A DNA stretch of 64,000 bases from Parabacteroides hominis (GCF_014287585.1 NZ_JACOOJ010000012.1:47246-111245); one strand, 5' to 3'; counted from the stretch's first letter, positions 17,580-26,461 are shown. Program-made: numbers and translations. The notes: generated by a model from the sequence alone, not told the origin.

Positions 17580-19067
17580 TTATCTCGGCATATCAGGCAA
17601 GTTCCAACCTTGACGATAGTTATGCTTGATCAGTTCGTTTGCAAACTGTTTTGCATTTACCGGATCTGTCCAGTCTTTGTTGAATGACGGGTGTCCATCT
17701 TTGATTGTGAAGCCGTCCTTGATACAGATCTTCAGTTCTTCATTGTCCTTGATATTGGTGAACTGCATGTTCTGGCCGTCCCATTCCAGCGTCTTGTTCA
17801 GAGCCTGCAAGCGAACTGCCAATACGCCCATCACAACCATTTCGTTGAACGGACCGGCTTCCAAGAAGTTGGACTTTGTCTGAACACGGCTTCCTGTGCT
17901 TTCTTTACATGCGCGGATCCAGTCTTGTTCGTGACCGCCACTCATAGCCTTGTCAATTCGACGGCAAACTTTAGGAGCGTTAGGCACGCGACCTGACAAC
18001 AAGAACGGTTCCTGTCCGTAACAACCACAAACCAACGTGTCTTTTGTACCGTGGAAGATAGTCAGACCACCGCCGGGACCCATCAGTTGTTTGCCTTCGG
18101 GGAATCCTTCCGGACGATTCGGCATCATACCGCCATCATACCAATGCACTTCTACTTCCGGCATAGCCAGCTTCGGCATGTTTTCACGAGCCGGGAAGAT
18201 GAATTTCACATGCTGAGCGTTAGGAGCGCAATCGCGAAGCAACAATGTAGAAGAAGCTTCCACTCTTGTCGGATAACCTAACTTCAGAGCCTTGAACGGA
18301 GTGTGCATGATGTGGCAAGCCATATCGCCCAGAGCACCTGTACCGTAAGCCCACCATCCGCGCCAGTTCCATGGATGATAAACGTGATTGTACGGTTTTA
18401 CTTCTGCCGGACCGGAGAACAAATCCCAGTTCAATGTAGAAGGAATCTTATCTGCTTTTTCGGGAGTGTTCAGACCCTGCGGCCAGATAGGACGGTCTGT
18501 TGCACATTCTACTTTTGTGATATCGCCGATTTCGCCGTTCCAGATCCATTCGCAGACCAGGTCTGTACCTTCGGCGGAAGAACCCTGGTTACCCATCTGT
18601 GTGGCAACGCCTGTGGATGCAGCCAATTTCGTCAGCAAACGGGATTCGTAAACCGAGTGAGTCAATGGCTTCTGGGTATATACGTGTTTGCCCATTGTCA
18701 TGGCATCGGCAGTGATCATAGCGTGGGTATGGTCGGCTGTAGCGATCAGCACAGCATCGATGGATTTGCCCATTTCGTCATACATCTTGCGGTAATCCCA
18801 ATATTTTTTAGCATTCGGATGACGATCGAATACCTTTTTGGAATATTTCCAGTCCACATCGCAAAGCGCTACGATGTTTTCTGTATTTTCCATGTTCTTA
18901 AGGTTGGCATTACCCATACCACCGATACCGACAGCAGCAATGTTCAACTTATCGGATGGGGCTACATATCCGTGAGATTTTCCCAGGATGGAGCCCGGAA
19001 CGATAGAGAAGGCAGCAGCTGCGGCAGCTCCTCTTTGAAGAAATGATCTTCTTGAAATGTTCGACAT
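17580..19067 (-). CDS. Gfo/Idh/MocA family oxidoreductase with Tat signal
   Basis: This 495-residue NAD(P)-dependent sugar oxidoreductase begins with a twin-arginine signal (SRRSFLQRG), so it is exported folded with its cofactor. The Rossmann motif is AVGIGGMGNANL near residue 45. The family EKP-like motif appears as TQKPLTHSV near residue 131. It is the first gene of a two-gene operon with the DUF1080 protein. Known periplasmic homologues oxidise carbon 3 of glycosides so that DUF1080 or GH109-like enzymes can cleave them. Promoter at 19146-19175. Confidence 0.9.
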   Translation of the reverse strand: MSNISRRSFLQRGAAAAAAFSIVPGSILGKSHGYVAPSDKLNIAAVGIGGMGNANLKNMENTENIVALCDVDWKYSKKVFDRHPNAKKYWDYRKMYDEMGKSIDAVLIATADHTHAMITADAMTMGKHVYTQKPLTHSVYESRLLTKLAASTGVATQMGNQGSSAEGTDLVCEWIWNGEIGDITKVECATDRPIWPQGLNTPEKADKIPSTLNWDLFSGPAEVKPYNHVYHPWNWRGWWAYGTGALGDMACHIMHTPFKALKLGYPTRVEASSTLLLRDCAPNAQHVKFIFPARENMPKLAMPEVEVHWYDGGMMPNRPEGFPEGKQLMGPGGGLTIFHGTKDTLVCGCYGQEPFLLSGRVPNAPKVCRRIDKAMSGGHEQDWIRACKESTGSRVQTKSNFLEAGPFNEMVVMGVLAVRLQALNKTLEWDGQNMQFTNIKDNEELKICIKDGFTIKDGHPSFNKDWTDPVNAKQFANELIKHNYRQGWNLPDMPR

Positions 19068-19145
19068 AGTAATAATTTTTTATAGATTAGCACTTAATTA
19101 TAATATTCGATGTGATTTCTCGTCTTATAAAAACACAAACTGACG

Positions 19146-19175
19146 CAAATATAACCAATGCGAAAGTAACAACAA
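19146..19175 (-). promoter_or_regulatory. promoter of the Gfo/Idh/MocA-DUF1080 operon
   Basis: On the minus strand, -7 box TATATTTG (19146-19153) with GTTG about 17-19 bases further upstream at the -33 position. Confidence 0.6.
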
Positions 19176-19292
19176 GTCTTCCTTTCGGCTTTCTTCTTTA
19201 AAATAGTTTTTTTTAACAGAGGTTATAGATAAAGTCTATTTTTTCATAAATAATATCTATGCTTTTAGGGGAAAACATTTTAACGCTTTTCC

Positions 19293-19300
19293 TATTTTTG
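19293..19300 (+). promoter_or_regulatory. -7 box for the DUF4492-cydAB operon
   Basis: TATTTTTG fits TAnnTTTG and lies 54 bases upstream of the DUF4492 start codon. No clear -33 was seen. Confidence 0.5.
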
Positions 19301-19354
19301 TAAAGAAAGAGAACTTATTCATCCAATCTCTTGTTATTAAAGTACGATACCGAT

Positions 19355-19582
19355 ATGAAAAGGGAGCCTATTTACATACGGATATACCATTTTTATCTGG
19401 AAGGATTTCGAGGAATGAAGCTGGGTAAAACGCTGTGGCTAATCATATTGGTCAAGCTCTTCATCATGTTTTTTATCTTAAAACTGTTTTTCTTTCCTAA
19501 TTATTTAGGACGGTTTGATGGAGATTCCGCGAAGGGAGAACACGTTTCGGGTGAATTGATCAACAGGGCAATTACTCCTTAA
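19355..19582 (+). CDS. DUF4492 small membrane protein
   Basis: This 75-residue protein has one membrane helix (about residues 22-42) after a basic amphipathic N-terminus (YIRIYHFYLEGFRGM). DUF4492 genes regularly precede cydAB in Bacteroidetes, so it may be an accessory subunit or assembly factor of the cytochrome bd oxidase. I start at the ATG at 19355 because MKREPIYIR matches the family start. The stop is 11 bases before cydA. Confidence 0.85.
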   Translation: MKREPIYIRIYHFYLEGFRGMKLGKTLWLIILVKLFIMFFILKLFFFPNYLGRFDGDSAKGEHVSGELINRAITP

Positions 19583-19593
19583 ATTATATAATC

Positions 19594-21144
19594 ATGATCG
19601 CAAGCATTGACACTTCTTTGATTGACTGGTCAAGAGCGCAATTCGCTCTCACTGCCATGTATCACTGGCTGTTCGTCCCCCTCACATTGGGGCTCGGCGT
19701 TATACAGGCCATCATGGAGACCATCTATTACAAAACAGGTAATGAATTCTGGAAAAAGACGACGCAGTTCTGGATGAAACTGTTTGGTATTAATTTCGCT
19801 ATCGGTGTTGCCACCGGGCTGATCCTCGAATTCGAATTCGGGACGAACTGGTCTAACTACAGTTGGTTTGTAGGAGACATCTTCGGGGCTCCTCTCGCTA
19901 TCGAAGGAATCTTAGCTTTCTTTATGGAAGCGACTTTTATAGCCGTGATGTTTTTCGGCTGGGATAAGGTCAGCAAACGCTTCCACCTCGCTTCCACCTG
20001 GCTGACGATCATAGGGGCGACTCTTTCTGCGCTCTGGATTCTGATTGCCAACGCCTGGATGCAATATCCGGTAGGGATGCGGTTTAATCCGGATACCGTA
20101 CGAAACGAGATGTTCGATTTCTGGGCGGTGGCCTTATCGCCTGTCGCCATCAACAAATTCTTCCATACCGTTCTTTCCGGATGGATCGTGGGAGCCGTCT
20201 TTGTGATCGGTATCAGCAGTTGGTATCTGTTGAAAAAGCGGGAGACGAAGTTCTCGCTCGAAAGCATCAAGGTCGGTGCGGTTTTCGGGCTTGTCGCTTC
20301 TATACTCATTGTATGGACGGGTGACGGTTCCGCCTACCAGGTAGCCCAGAAACAGCCGATGAAGTTGGCCGCTATGGAAGGCTTGTACGAAGGGGGTAAC
20401 GGCACGGGGCTGGTTGCCATCGGGCTGCTGAATCCCGAAAAGACAAGCTATACCGATAATGTAAATCCTTTCATCTTCGATATAAAGATTCCGAAACTGC
20501 TGTCCTTCCTTGCCGAGCGCGATGTGGACGCTTATGTTCCGGGTATCGTCAACCTGATAGAGGGCGGTTATACGACCAACCAGGGGACGGTCGCCCTTTC
20601 TGCCGCCGAGAAGATTGAAAAGGGGCAGATTGCCATCCAGGCTCTTGCCGATTATCGCAAGGCGGTCGAGGACAAAGACCAGGTGGCCGCGGGGCAAGCC
20701 CGTGCCTTGTTGGACGAAAACTTCGCTTATTTCGGCTACGGGTATATCAAAGATCCTGCCGACCTGATTCCTCACGTCGGCCTCACTTTCTATTCATTCC
20801 GCATCATGGTGATCCTGGGCGGATATTTTATCTTGCTATTCATTGTTGCTTTGATCTGGAGCAAAAAGAACAAATTTGCCGATGCCCGCTGGTTGCAATG
20901 GGCGAGCCTGTGGACTATTCCTCTGGCCTACATCGCCGGACAGGCGGGTTGGATCGTGGCTGAAGTGGGACGTCAGCCTTGGGCTATCCAGGATATCCTG
21001 CCGACGGGTGCATCCGTGTCCAAGCTGGCTACTTCGTCGGTACAGACAACGTTCTTCCTCTTCCTGTTGCTCTTTACCGTCCTGCTTATCGCGGAGATCG
21101 GTATTATGGTGAAGGCGATCAAGAAAGGACCTTCGGTGAATTAA
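19594..21144 (+). CDS. cydA: cytochrome bd ubiquinol oxidase subunit I
   Basis: CydA is the heme-bearing subunit of the bd oxidase that reduces oxygen to water at low oxygen levels, letting Bacteroidales respire at nanomolar oxygen. The 516-residue multi-helix protein shows the N-terminal FALTAMYHWLFVPLTLGLG with likely heme ligand His24, the quinol-loop region around KQPMKLAAMEG, and the conserved GWIVAEVGRQPWAI near residue 450. It is the second gene of DUF4492-cydA-cydB, 24 bases before cydB. Confidence 0.97.
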   Translation: MIASIDTSLIDWSRAQFALTAMYHWLFVPLTLGLGVIQAIMETIYYKTGNEFWKKTTQFWMKLFGINFAIGVATGLILEFEFGTNWSNYSWFVGDIFGAPLAIEGILAFFMEATFIAVMFFGWDKVSKRFHLASTWLTIIGATLSALWILIANAWMQYPVGMRFNPDTVRNEMFDFWAVALSPVAINKFFHTVLSGWIVGAVFVIGISSWYLLKKRETKFSLESIKVGAVFGLVASILIVWTGDGSAYQVAQKQPMKLAAMEGLYEGGNGTGLVAIGLLNPEKTSYTDNVNPFIFDIKIPKLLSFLAERDVDAYVPGIVNLIEGGYTTNQGTVALSAAEKIEKGQIAIQALADYRKAVEDKDQVAAGQARALLDENFAYFGYGYIKDPADLIPHVGLTFYSFRIMVILGGYFILLFIVALIWSKKNKFADARWLQWASLWTIPLAYIAGQAGWIVAEVGRQPWAIQDILPTGASVSKLATSSVQTTFFLFLLLFTVLLIAEIGIMVKAIKKGPSVN

Positions 21145-21168
21145 GAATTATGAATTAAGAATTAAGAA

Positions 21169-22332
21169 ATGAGTGTTATGGATAGTACATATATATTGTT
21201 ACAGCATTACTGGTGGTTCCTCGTTTCCCTGTTAGGAGCACTATTGGTTTTCCTGCTTTTCGTACAAGGCGGACAGTCCTTGCTTTTCACGATCGGCAAA
21301 ACCGAATTGCAACAAAAGATGTTGCTGAACTCGACCGGGCGTAAATGGGAGTTTACCTTTACGACCCTGGTTACTTTCGGAGGTGCGTTTTTCGCCTCTT
21401 TCCCCTTGTTCTATTCGACCAGCTTCGGCGGAGCCTACTGGGTGTGGATGCTGATATTAGCTTGTTTTGTTCTACAGGCCGTATCGTATGAATACCAGTC
21501 GAAGAAAGGAAACCTGCTGGGTAAAAAGACGTATCAGGTCTTCCTGCTGCTGAACGGAATCTTGGGTCCGATCCTGTTGGGTACGGCTGTCGGTACGTTC
21601 TTTAGCGGAGCCGAGTTTGTCGTCAACAAAGGACAGTTGACCGATGTCGCAATGCCGGTGATCTCCACCTGGGCGAACCCCTGGCATGGGCTTGAAGCCG
21701 CTTTCGTGTTCTGGAACGTATGTCTCGGATTGGCGGTGTTCTTCTTAGCACGCATCCAGGCATTGCTTTATTTCATCAACAATATCGACGATGCCGAGAT
21801 CGTGAAACGCAGCCGCAAGCATTTGGTGATCGAAACGGCGTTGTTCCTTGTCTTCTTCCTTGTCTTCCTGGTACATCTGTTGCTTGCCGACGGGTTTGCC
21901 GTCGATCCGGAGACTAAAGAGATCTATATGCAGCCCTATAAATACTTTATAAACCTGATCGAGATGCCTGCCGTATCGGTTGTGCTGTTAGTGGGTGTGG
22001 CGGGTGTCTTGTATGGCATCGTCCGTACGATCTTGTCGGGGACATGGAAAAAGGGAATCTGGTTCTGCGGGACAGGTACGGTGCTCACGGTGCTGGCGTT
22101 GTTGCTTTGTGCCGGTTGGAACAATACGGCTTATTATCCTTCGGTGGCCGACCTGCAAAGTTCGCTGACGATCGCGAACAGCTGCTCCAGCCCGTTCACC
22201 CTGAAAGTGATGAGTTATGTATCCATCCTCGTGCCTTTCGTCTTAGGCTATATTTTCTATGCCTGGCGTGCGTTGGACCTTCGGAAGATCAGCGGGAAGG
22301 AAATGGAAGAGAAAGACACACATGCCTACTAA
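21169..22332 (+). CDS. cydB: cytochrome bd ubiquinol oxidase subunit II
   Basis: CydB is the second core subunit of the bd oxidase. The 387-residue protein has about nine hydrophobic helices and the family blocks YWWFLVSLLGALLVFLLF at the start and WNNTAYYPSVADLQSSLTI near residue 320. The chosen start, MSVMDSTYI, has an alternative at the second Met. It is followed by two hairpins, which end the operon. Confidence 0.96.
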   Translation: MSVMDSTYILLQHYWWFLVSLLGALLVFLLFVQGGQSLLFTIGKTELQQKMLLNSTGRKWEFTFTTLVTFGGAFFASFPLFYSTSFGGAYWVWMLILACFVLQAVSYEYQSKKGNLLGKKTYQVFLLLNGILGPILLGTAVGTFFSGAEFVVNKGQLTDVAMPVISTWANPWHGLEAAFVFWNVCLGLAVFFLARIQALLYFINNIDDAEIVKRSRKHLVIETALFLVFFLVFLVHLLLADGFAVDPETKEIYMQPYKYFINLIEMPAVSVVLLVGVAGVLYGIVRTILSGTWKKGIWFCGTGTVLTVLALLLCAGWNNTAYYPSVADLQSSLTIANSCSSPFTLKVMSYVSILVPFVLGYIFYAWRALDLRKISGKEMEEKDTHAY

Positions 22333-22337
22333 TGTAA

Positions 22338-22412
22338 GGCCGGTTCGCGGACCGGCCCTGCAGCCGCCCCCGTAAAACAAAGGAAACGGCGAAGCTCACG
22401 CTTGGCCGTTTC
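22338..22412 (+). terminator. double hairpin after cydB
   Basis: The first stem pairs GGCCGGT with ACCGGCC (22338-22357). The second pairs GAAACGGC with GCCGTTTC (22383-22412). Together they probably end the cyd transcript. The rest of the gap to 22590 holds only a weak -7-like TATCTTTA at 22558. Confidence 0.7.
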
Positions 22413-22590
22413 TACATTTAACCGTTTTAAACAAAAAGAAAAAGTTAGTTAAGGTGCGTCCATAGGGACAGCAAACAAATATATAGAATACCTGTCATCC
22501 TCGGAACAATCTCCCTGCTTTTTTTGTTATTTTTCACAGTGCGCCAATGCTTTTGTATTATCTTTACACCCAAATTATCCGATGGACCTT

Positions 22591-23505
22591 ATGGCAGAAT
22601 TTAACATAAACATATTGGGATGCGGTTCGGCGTTACCTACCACGCGGCATCTGGCAACTTCACAGGTAGTGGATTTACGGGATAAGTTATATATGATTGA
22701 TTGTGGGGAAGGGACCCAGGTGCAGATGCGCAAGATGCGCGTCCGTTTCGGCCGTCTCGCCCATATCTTCATCTCGCATTTGCATGGTGACCACTGCTTC
22801 GGTTTGCCGGGGCTGATCTCCACGCTCGGCATGTTAGGGCGTACCGGCGAGCTGGTCGTGCATGGCCCGAAGGAGGTCGAGACTTACCTGCGTCCGGTGA
22901 TGGATTTGTTCTGCCGGGGCATGGAGTTCGAGGTTCGTTTCAATCCTGTCGATACCCGCAACCATTCGTTGGTGATGGAGGACCGGTCGTTGTCGGTCTA
23001 TTCCATCCCGCTTAAGCACCGGATTCCTACTTGCGGCTACCTCTTCGCCGAAAAGCCGAAGGAAGCGCATATCATCCGCGAGATGACGGATTTCTATCAG
23101 GTTCCCGTCCGTTGCATGAAGGACATCAAACTGGGGAAGGACTATGTCACGCCCGAAGGCGAGGTGGTTCCCAACTCCCGCCTGACCCGTCCGGCTGCTC
23201 CTCCCAAACGCTATGCGTTCTGTTCCGATACCGCCTATAGCCGTTCCGTCATCCCGATCATCGAAGGGGTGGACCTGCTCTATCACGAAGCGACCTTTGC
23301 CGAGTGCGATCTTGCCCGTGCCAAAGAAACCTTCCATTCCACCGCCCGCCAGGCAGCGGAGATAGCCCGCGACGCCCAGGTGAAACGCCTCGTTATCGGC
23401 CATTATTCCGCCCGCTACGAAGACCTGTCCGAACTTCACCAAGAAGCCGAAGCAGTATTCCCCGGTACGATATTAGGGAATGAAGGAATGGTGATACCGG
23501 TTTGA
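22591..23505 (+). CDS. rnz: ribonuclease Z
   Basis: RNase Z is the zinc endonuclease that matures tRNA 3' ends. The 304-residue protein has the metallo-beta-lactamase motif HLHGDH at residues 63-68, the N-terminal LGCGSALPTTRH, a later CSDTAYS block, and the C-terminal LVIGHYSARYED. I use the ATG at 22591 because family members start a few residues before the ILGCGSA strand; 22582 is an alternative. It sits alone between the cyd operon and a toxin-antitoxin pair. Confidence 0.95.
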   Translation: MAEFNINILGCGSALPTTRHLATSQVVDLRDKLYMIDCGEGTQVQMRKMRVRFGRLAHIFISHLHGDHCFGLPGLISTLGMLGRTGELVVHGPKEVETYLRPVMDLFCRGMEFEVRFNPVDTRNHSLVMEDRSLSVYSIPLKHRIPTCGYLFAEKPKEAHIIREMTDFYQVPVRCMKDIKLGKDYVTPEGEVVPNSRLTRPAAPPKRYAFCSDTAYSRSVIPIIEGVDLLYHEATFAECDLARAKETFHSTARQAAEIARDAQVKRLVIGHYSARYEDLSELHQEAEAVFPGTILGNEGMVIPV

Positions 23506-23552
23506 TTGACAATTATAATCAAACACAAACCGTTTTTAATCAAATATTATTG

Positions 23553-23560
23553 TATATTTG
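23553..23560 (+). promoter_or_regulatory. -7 box for the ParE-type toxin-antitoxin pair
   Basis: TATATTTG lies 37 bases before the antitoxin ATG at 23597 and argues for that start over the upstream in-frame one at 23558. Confidence 0.6.
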
Positions 23561-23596
23561 TCCTATTATCAATACATAAAAAGAAAGGATATAATC

Positions 23597-23848
23597 ATGA
23601 CAGCTATGGAATTAGAATGTAAGAAAGATGAACTCAGGGAATTGATCGATATGATCGATTCCGAAGATACTGTAAATCGCGTAGGAAAATATCTTAAACG
23701 TATGCTCATGCGCGAACAACCGCCTTGCCAATACACCATCGAGGAACTGAAGAAACATCTGGAAGAGGCCGAGGAGGATTTTCGGATGGGACGGGTTTAC
23801 ACAACGGAAGAAGTAAGAGCACATTTTCATAAAAAGTACAATATATGA
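23597..23848 (+). CDS. putative type II antitoxin
   Basis: This 83-residue acidic protein is mostly helical (LECKKDELRELIDMIDSED, and TIEELKKHLEEAEED near the C-terminus). It overlaps the downstream ParE/RelE-like toxin by an ATGA stop-start, the usual antitoxin-toxin layout. The middle shows no classic ribbon-helix-helix motif, so the DNA-binding type is uncertain. The start is at 23597, preceded by AAAGAAAGGA. Confidence 0.75.
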   Translation: MTAMELECKKDELRELIDMIDSEDTVNRVGKYLKRMLMREQPPCQYTIEELKKHLEEAEEDFRMGRVYTTEEVRAHFHKKYNI

Positions 23849-24162
23849 ATCTAACACTACATTGGTCAACCAAAGCCATCCAAGACCTTGATAAAATCTA
23901 CAGCTATTACTCCAAAGGAAATGAAAAAGCAGCAGTAGATTTATATAATGCTATTCTTGATGCAATAGAACTATTATGTTCTTTTCCGGAGATGGCTCCA
24001 ATCGAACTTTCATTGGAAAATTGCCCGAAACAGTACCGGGGACTTACAGTCAGGAGAAATTTCAAGATCATATATTACATAAGGAATCACACGATCTACC
24101 TTGCTGCCATCTGGGACTGCCGGCAAAGTACAAAAAAACTTTGGAAACGATTTAATCATTAA
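23845..24162 (+). CDS. ParE/RelE-family toxin
   Basis: This 105-residue protein fits the ParE/RelE plasmid stabilisation fold: an N-terminal strand LTLHWSTKAIQDLDKIYSYY, a helix, then LTVRRNFKIIYYIRNHTIYLAAIWDCRQ. Such proteins poison gyrase (ParE) or cut ribosomal mRNA (RelE). The WDCRQ ending is commonest in ParE-like members. It overlaps its antitoxin by 4 bases. Confidence 0.85.
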   Translation: MNLTLHWSTKAIQDLDKIYSYYSKGNEKAAVDLYNAILDAIELLCSFPEMAPIELSLENCPKQYRGLTVRRNFKIIYYIRNHTIYLAAIWDCRQSTKKLWKRFNH

Positions 24163-24199
24163 TAATACAGAACTTTCTACATTATCAAAAAAATATTCC

Positions 24200-24207
24200 T
24201 ACATTTG
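24200..24207 (+). promoter_or_regulatory. -7 box for the small sorting-domain-like protein
   Basis: TACATTTG matches TAnnTTTG, 21 bases before the ATG at 24229. Confidence 0.55.
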
Positions 24208-24228
24208 TACAATCTTAGGGTTTGGAAT

Positions 24229-24558
24229 ATGAAGGTATTAATTACAATCGTTTTGTTGCTGGCTGCATGGGCCGGTTGTCCGCTTGAGGTGATGGCACAG
24301 CAAGCGAATACGACCGTGTCCGGGACGACCGCCGCCAAAGACAAAGAACCGGACTCTGTAGAGATCAGCGCCTACGATAACAAGATCGTTGTGGAGAATG
24401 CTCCGGCCGGCAGCAAGCTCGAAATCTACAGCGTGGTAGGCATCCGGGTGAAAGAGATACCGATGAAGCAACCCTCCGGCGAATATGCGGTGGATATTGC
24501 CAAAGGGTACTACATCGTCCGCATCGGCGACACGGTTCGTAAGGTGTCCATCCGCTAA
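24229..24558 (+). CDS. small exported protein resembling a stand-alone T9SS-type C-terminal domain
   Basis: This 109-residue protein is a signal peptide (cleavage near VMAQQA, residue about 24), a Thr/Ala linker, and one beta-sandwich-like module. The module reads ISAYDNKIVVENAPAGSKLE, then IYSVVGIRVKE, then GYYIVRIGDTVRKVSIR. This is the layout of type A type IX secretion sorting domains, but nothing precedes it as cargo. The same general pattern closes the three DUF6383 proteins here. It could be a small surface protein or a remnant of a larger one. Confidence 0.65.
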   Translation: MKVLITIVLLLAAWAGCPLEVMAQQANTTVSGTTAAKDKEPDSVEISAYDNKIVVENAPAGSKLEIYSVVGIRVKEIPMKQPSGEYAVDIAKGYYIVRIGDTVRKVSIR

Positions 24559-24565
24559 CGCCTGT

Positions 24566-24913
24566 TCAAGCTCCCCATAAAGACATCCCGACTGCGTATG
24601 TAAACAGCGTCCATCCTACGAAGGAGGCAGCTTGTCCCGTGTAGGCGGTCCGTACTCCGAGAGTGTCAAGAGGGCTCCTACACATCCTAATACCACCTCT
24701 GAACGGTCCGCCCACAGGGCCATTATCCCAAGGACGGCCAGATACAATGCCAATGCCTTCCGCAAGCGCATCGTCCGGCATTTCGTCCGCCAACTTTTCC
24801 GGTATCGGGCGAACCGGCTTTCCATCTTTCTCATCCGCTTTCTTCTTTTTCAGGTTCAACAAGAAGCCCAACAGGGCTCTGATAAATTCAAGGATTTGTC
24901 TAAGTTTGCTCAT
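24566..24913 (-). CDS. hypothetical protein with hydrophobic N-terminus
   Basis: This 115-residue reading frame starts with a hydrophobic helix (LEFIRALLGFLLNL), a Lys-rich stretch, an acidic Pro-containing segment, and a second hydrophobic tail (FVGWTLFTYAVGMSL). It lies 38 bases downstream of the glucosaminidase gene on the same strand, where phage-like small membrane proteins often occur. I do not recognise a family. The region has open frames on both strands, so coding status is uncertain. Confidence 0.4.
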   Translation of the reverse strand: MSKLRQILEFIRALLGFLLNLKKKKADEKDGKPVRPIPEKLADEMPDDALAEGIGIVSGRPWDNGPVGGPFRGGIRMCRSPLDTLGVRTAYTGQAASFVGWTLFTYAVGMSLWGA

Positions 24914-24939
24914 GATATGAATTATGAATTATGATTTAT

Positions 24940-24973
24940 AACTTTCAACTTTCAACTCTTAACTTTCAACTCA
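24940..24973 (-). repeat. AACTTTCAACT-type dispersed repeat
   Basis: Three imperfect ACTTTCAACT units overlap the last codons of the glucosaminidase gene and encode its terminal LKVKS. Related copies lie at 12165, 25731, 44017 and 53744. Confidence 0.8.
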
Positions 24974-25431
24974 AACAACTCCAGCAGCCTCCCGATCTCC
25001 GCTTCGAGTGCGATGATGTTGCGGCGGTACAAGTCGCGGTTGTCGCCGTTTTGTTCGCTGATGTAGGGGCTGTAGGCGATTTCTTTTGCGTAGGCTTCGG
25101 GTTGGAAGCTGAAATGATAGGCGCGGGGATAGGCGGATCGGATCAGGCGGGCGAAGTCGAGGAAAGAGAGGAGCGTGGATTCGTAATGCCTGAAATGATG
25201 CCTCCCGTAGGCCGTCTCGAATGTAGCCCGCTGCCCGTGCCAATGCGCGTTCGAAGCGCCATAGCCCATCAGCCCGAAGAAGTTATGATGTTCCGTGGCA
25301 AGCAGGGAAGTCCCCCAGCCGCTTTCGAGCGCACCCTGTGCAAGGATGATCCGGGCGTTCATGCCGAACAGCTTTTCCGCCTCGGCGGCAGCCTCCCCGC
25401 AAGTGTGTAAAAAGTTGATTTTCTTATCCAT
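24952..25431 (-). CDS. glucosaminidase-domain cell wall hydrolase
   Basis: This 159-residue protein fits the N-acetylglucosaminidase (flagellar FlgJ / phage endolysin-like) domain. The catalytic Glu36 is in ILAQGALESGWGTS, followed by HHNFFGLMGYG and a Tyr-rich region (FRHYESTLLSFLDFARLI). There is no signal peptide, as in phage endolysins. In Bacteroidales such a gene often lies beside HU-like, DUF4248 and VirE/DUF3987 genes, as it does here. Its last five codons come from a dispersed repeat. Confidence 0.8.
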   Translation of the reverse strand: MDKKINFLHTCGEAAAEAEKLFGMNARIILAQGALESGWGTSLLATEHHNFFGLMGYGASNAHWHGQRATFETAYGRHHFRHYESTLLSFLDFARLIRSAYPRAYHFSFQPEAYAKEIAYSPYISEQNGDNRDLYRRNIIALEAEIGRLLELFELKVKS

Positions 25432-25446
25432 AATATATTGTATTTA

Positions 25447-25478
25447 TTTGTATTTCAGATTGATAATGCTTATATTTA
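25447..25478 (+). promoter_or_regulatory. promoter of the DUF4248 gene
   Basis: TTTG (25447-25450), a 20-base spacer, then TATATTTA (25471-25478), one mismatch from the -7 consensus. The ATG is 26 bases downstream. Confidence 0.6.
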
Positions 25479-25503
25479 CATATCATAATCAAGAAGAAAC
25501 ACA

Positions 25504-25728
25504 ATGGAAAATTCACAGAATCAAAACAAAGTCTGGGGGTGGGGCGAACTGGCCCTGCTCTATTTCCCGAATATCTCGCAGAAGAGCGCGACCATGCAAT
25601 TATTGAAATGGATACGCGTCAGTGACGATCTGGTCGGACAACTGGAAAAATCAGGCTGGCATCCGGGCAAGAAATACCTCACCCCCAGGCAAAAGAACTA
25701 CATAGTGGACCACCTCGGAGAACCGTGA
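25504..25728 (+). CDS. DUF4248 domain protein
   Basis: This 74-residue protein matches DUF4248: a WGELALLYFPNISQKSAT block followed by a helix and LTPRQKNYIVDHLG. The Pro-rich middle and small size suggest a DNA- or protein-binding role, but none is established. It is divergent from the glucosaminidase gene and convergent with the HU-like gene, an arrangement that recurs in Bacteroides genomes as I remember them. Confidence 0.8.
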   Translation: MENSQNQNKVWGWGELALLYFPNISQKSATMQLLKWIRVSDDLVGQLEKSGWHPGKKYLTPRQKNYIVDHLGEP

Positions 25729-25730
25729 AG

Positions 25731-25815
25731 AGGTGAAAGTGGAAAGTGGAAAGGTGAAAGTTATTTATACAAACGCGAAGCCTAACTTTCAACTTTCAAC
25801 TCTCAACTTTCAACT
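25731..25815. repeat. inverted GAAAGTTG/CAACTTTC repeats between convergent genes
   Basis: A left arm of GGTGAAAGTGGAAAG type and a right arm of ACTTTCAACTCTCAACT type flank a short AT-rich loop. The pair may act as a terminator for the convergent DUF4248 and HU-like genes. Confidence 0.75.
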
Positions 25816-25817
25816 AA

Positions 25818-26261
25818 TCAAAGTTCTCCCGGTCGTTCCTCTTCGCCCCCTCCTCCTTCGGCAGGCGGGGCGGAAGCGATCTTTTCGAATGTGTAGTTCT
25901 TGACCGCTTCCTTCAACTGCTTGCCGGGACGGAAGACGATGCGGCGGCTTTTGATAAGCGCCTGGTTGAACTCCTTCTCAGTCACCGTGCCGGTACTGCC
26001 GAACTGCAACTGGAAATTACCTAACTCGCCGACCTGGACCACCTCGCCTTTGCCGAGGTTACGGCGCATCACGTTGACCAATTCGTCGAGGATCAGCTTC
26101 ACGTCGCCGGACGAGGCGGTTGACTGGGCCGAGATCAGGTCGCACAATTCATACACATCGCACGTGCCGGTCGTATTGGCACTGGCGTAATACAGTTTCG
26201 AATCTTCGGCAGCATCCTTGCGCATATCTTTGCGCTGGACCAATTTGTACTTTGCTGGCAT
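25818..26261 (-). CDS. HU-like DNA-binding protein (HU-HIG family)
   Basis: This 147-residue protein is a DNABII/HU relative of the long Bacteroidetes type. It has an N-terminal extension (YKLVQRKDMRKDA), the HU dimerisation helices (DVYELCDLISAQSTAS), the DNA-binding arm region around VQVGELGNFQLQF, and an acidic Gly/Glu/Pro tail. A good -7 box lies upstream at 26308. These proteins accompany mobile or island DNA near VirE/DUF3987 genes. Confidence 0.9.
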   Translation of the reverse strand: MPAKYKLVQRKDMRKDAAEDSKLYYASANTTGTCDVYELCDLISAQSTASSGDVKLILDELVNVMRRNLGKGEVVQVGELGNFQLQFGSTGTVTEKEFNQALIKSRRIVFRPGKQLKEAVKNYTFEKIASAPPAEGGGGEEERPGEL

Positions 26262-26307
26262 AACATCTGGATTTTAATGTAAAAACATCTGTTTCTTAAT
26301 CACATAA

Positions 26308-26315
26308 CAAAGATA
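26308..26315 (-). promoter_or_regulatory. -7 box for the HU-like gene
   Basis: TATCTTTG on the minus strand, 46 bases before the start codon. Its -33 region would fall inside the 63-bp direct repeat that begins at 26324. Confidence 0.6.
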
Positions 26316-26323
26316 CAACCGCA

Positions 26324-26386
26324 CCCGACGCCCTTGCGGAATGTGGCGGAACAGCGCGGAAAGAGGGGAAGGAGAAGGGAAAAACG
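26324..26386. repeat. 63-bp direct repeat, left copy
   Basis: It matches 27225-27287 with a single difference (an A for a T near the middle). The two copies bracket the HigBA-like toxin-antitoxin genes. Confidence 0.9.
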
Positions 26387-26461
26387 AGGAAAGTTATTAT
26401 TATACTCAGGAAGAAGCCAGAGAACATCTGTGTAATCTAACTTCTCCTCCTGAGTCGTTTC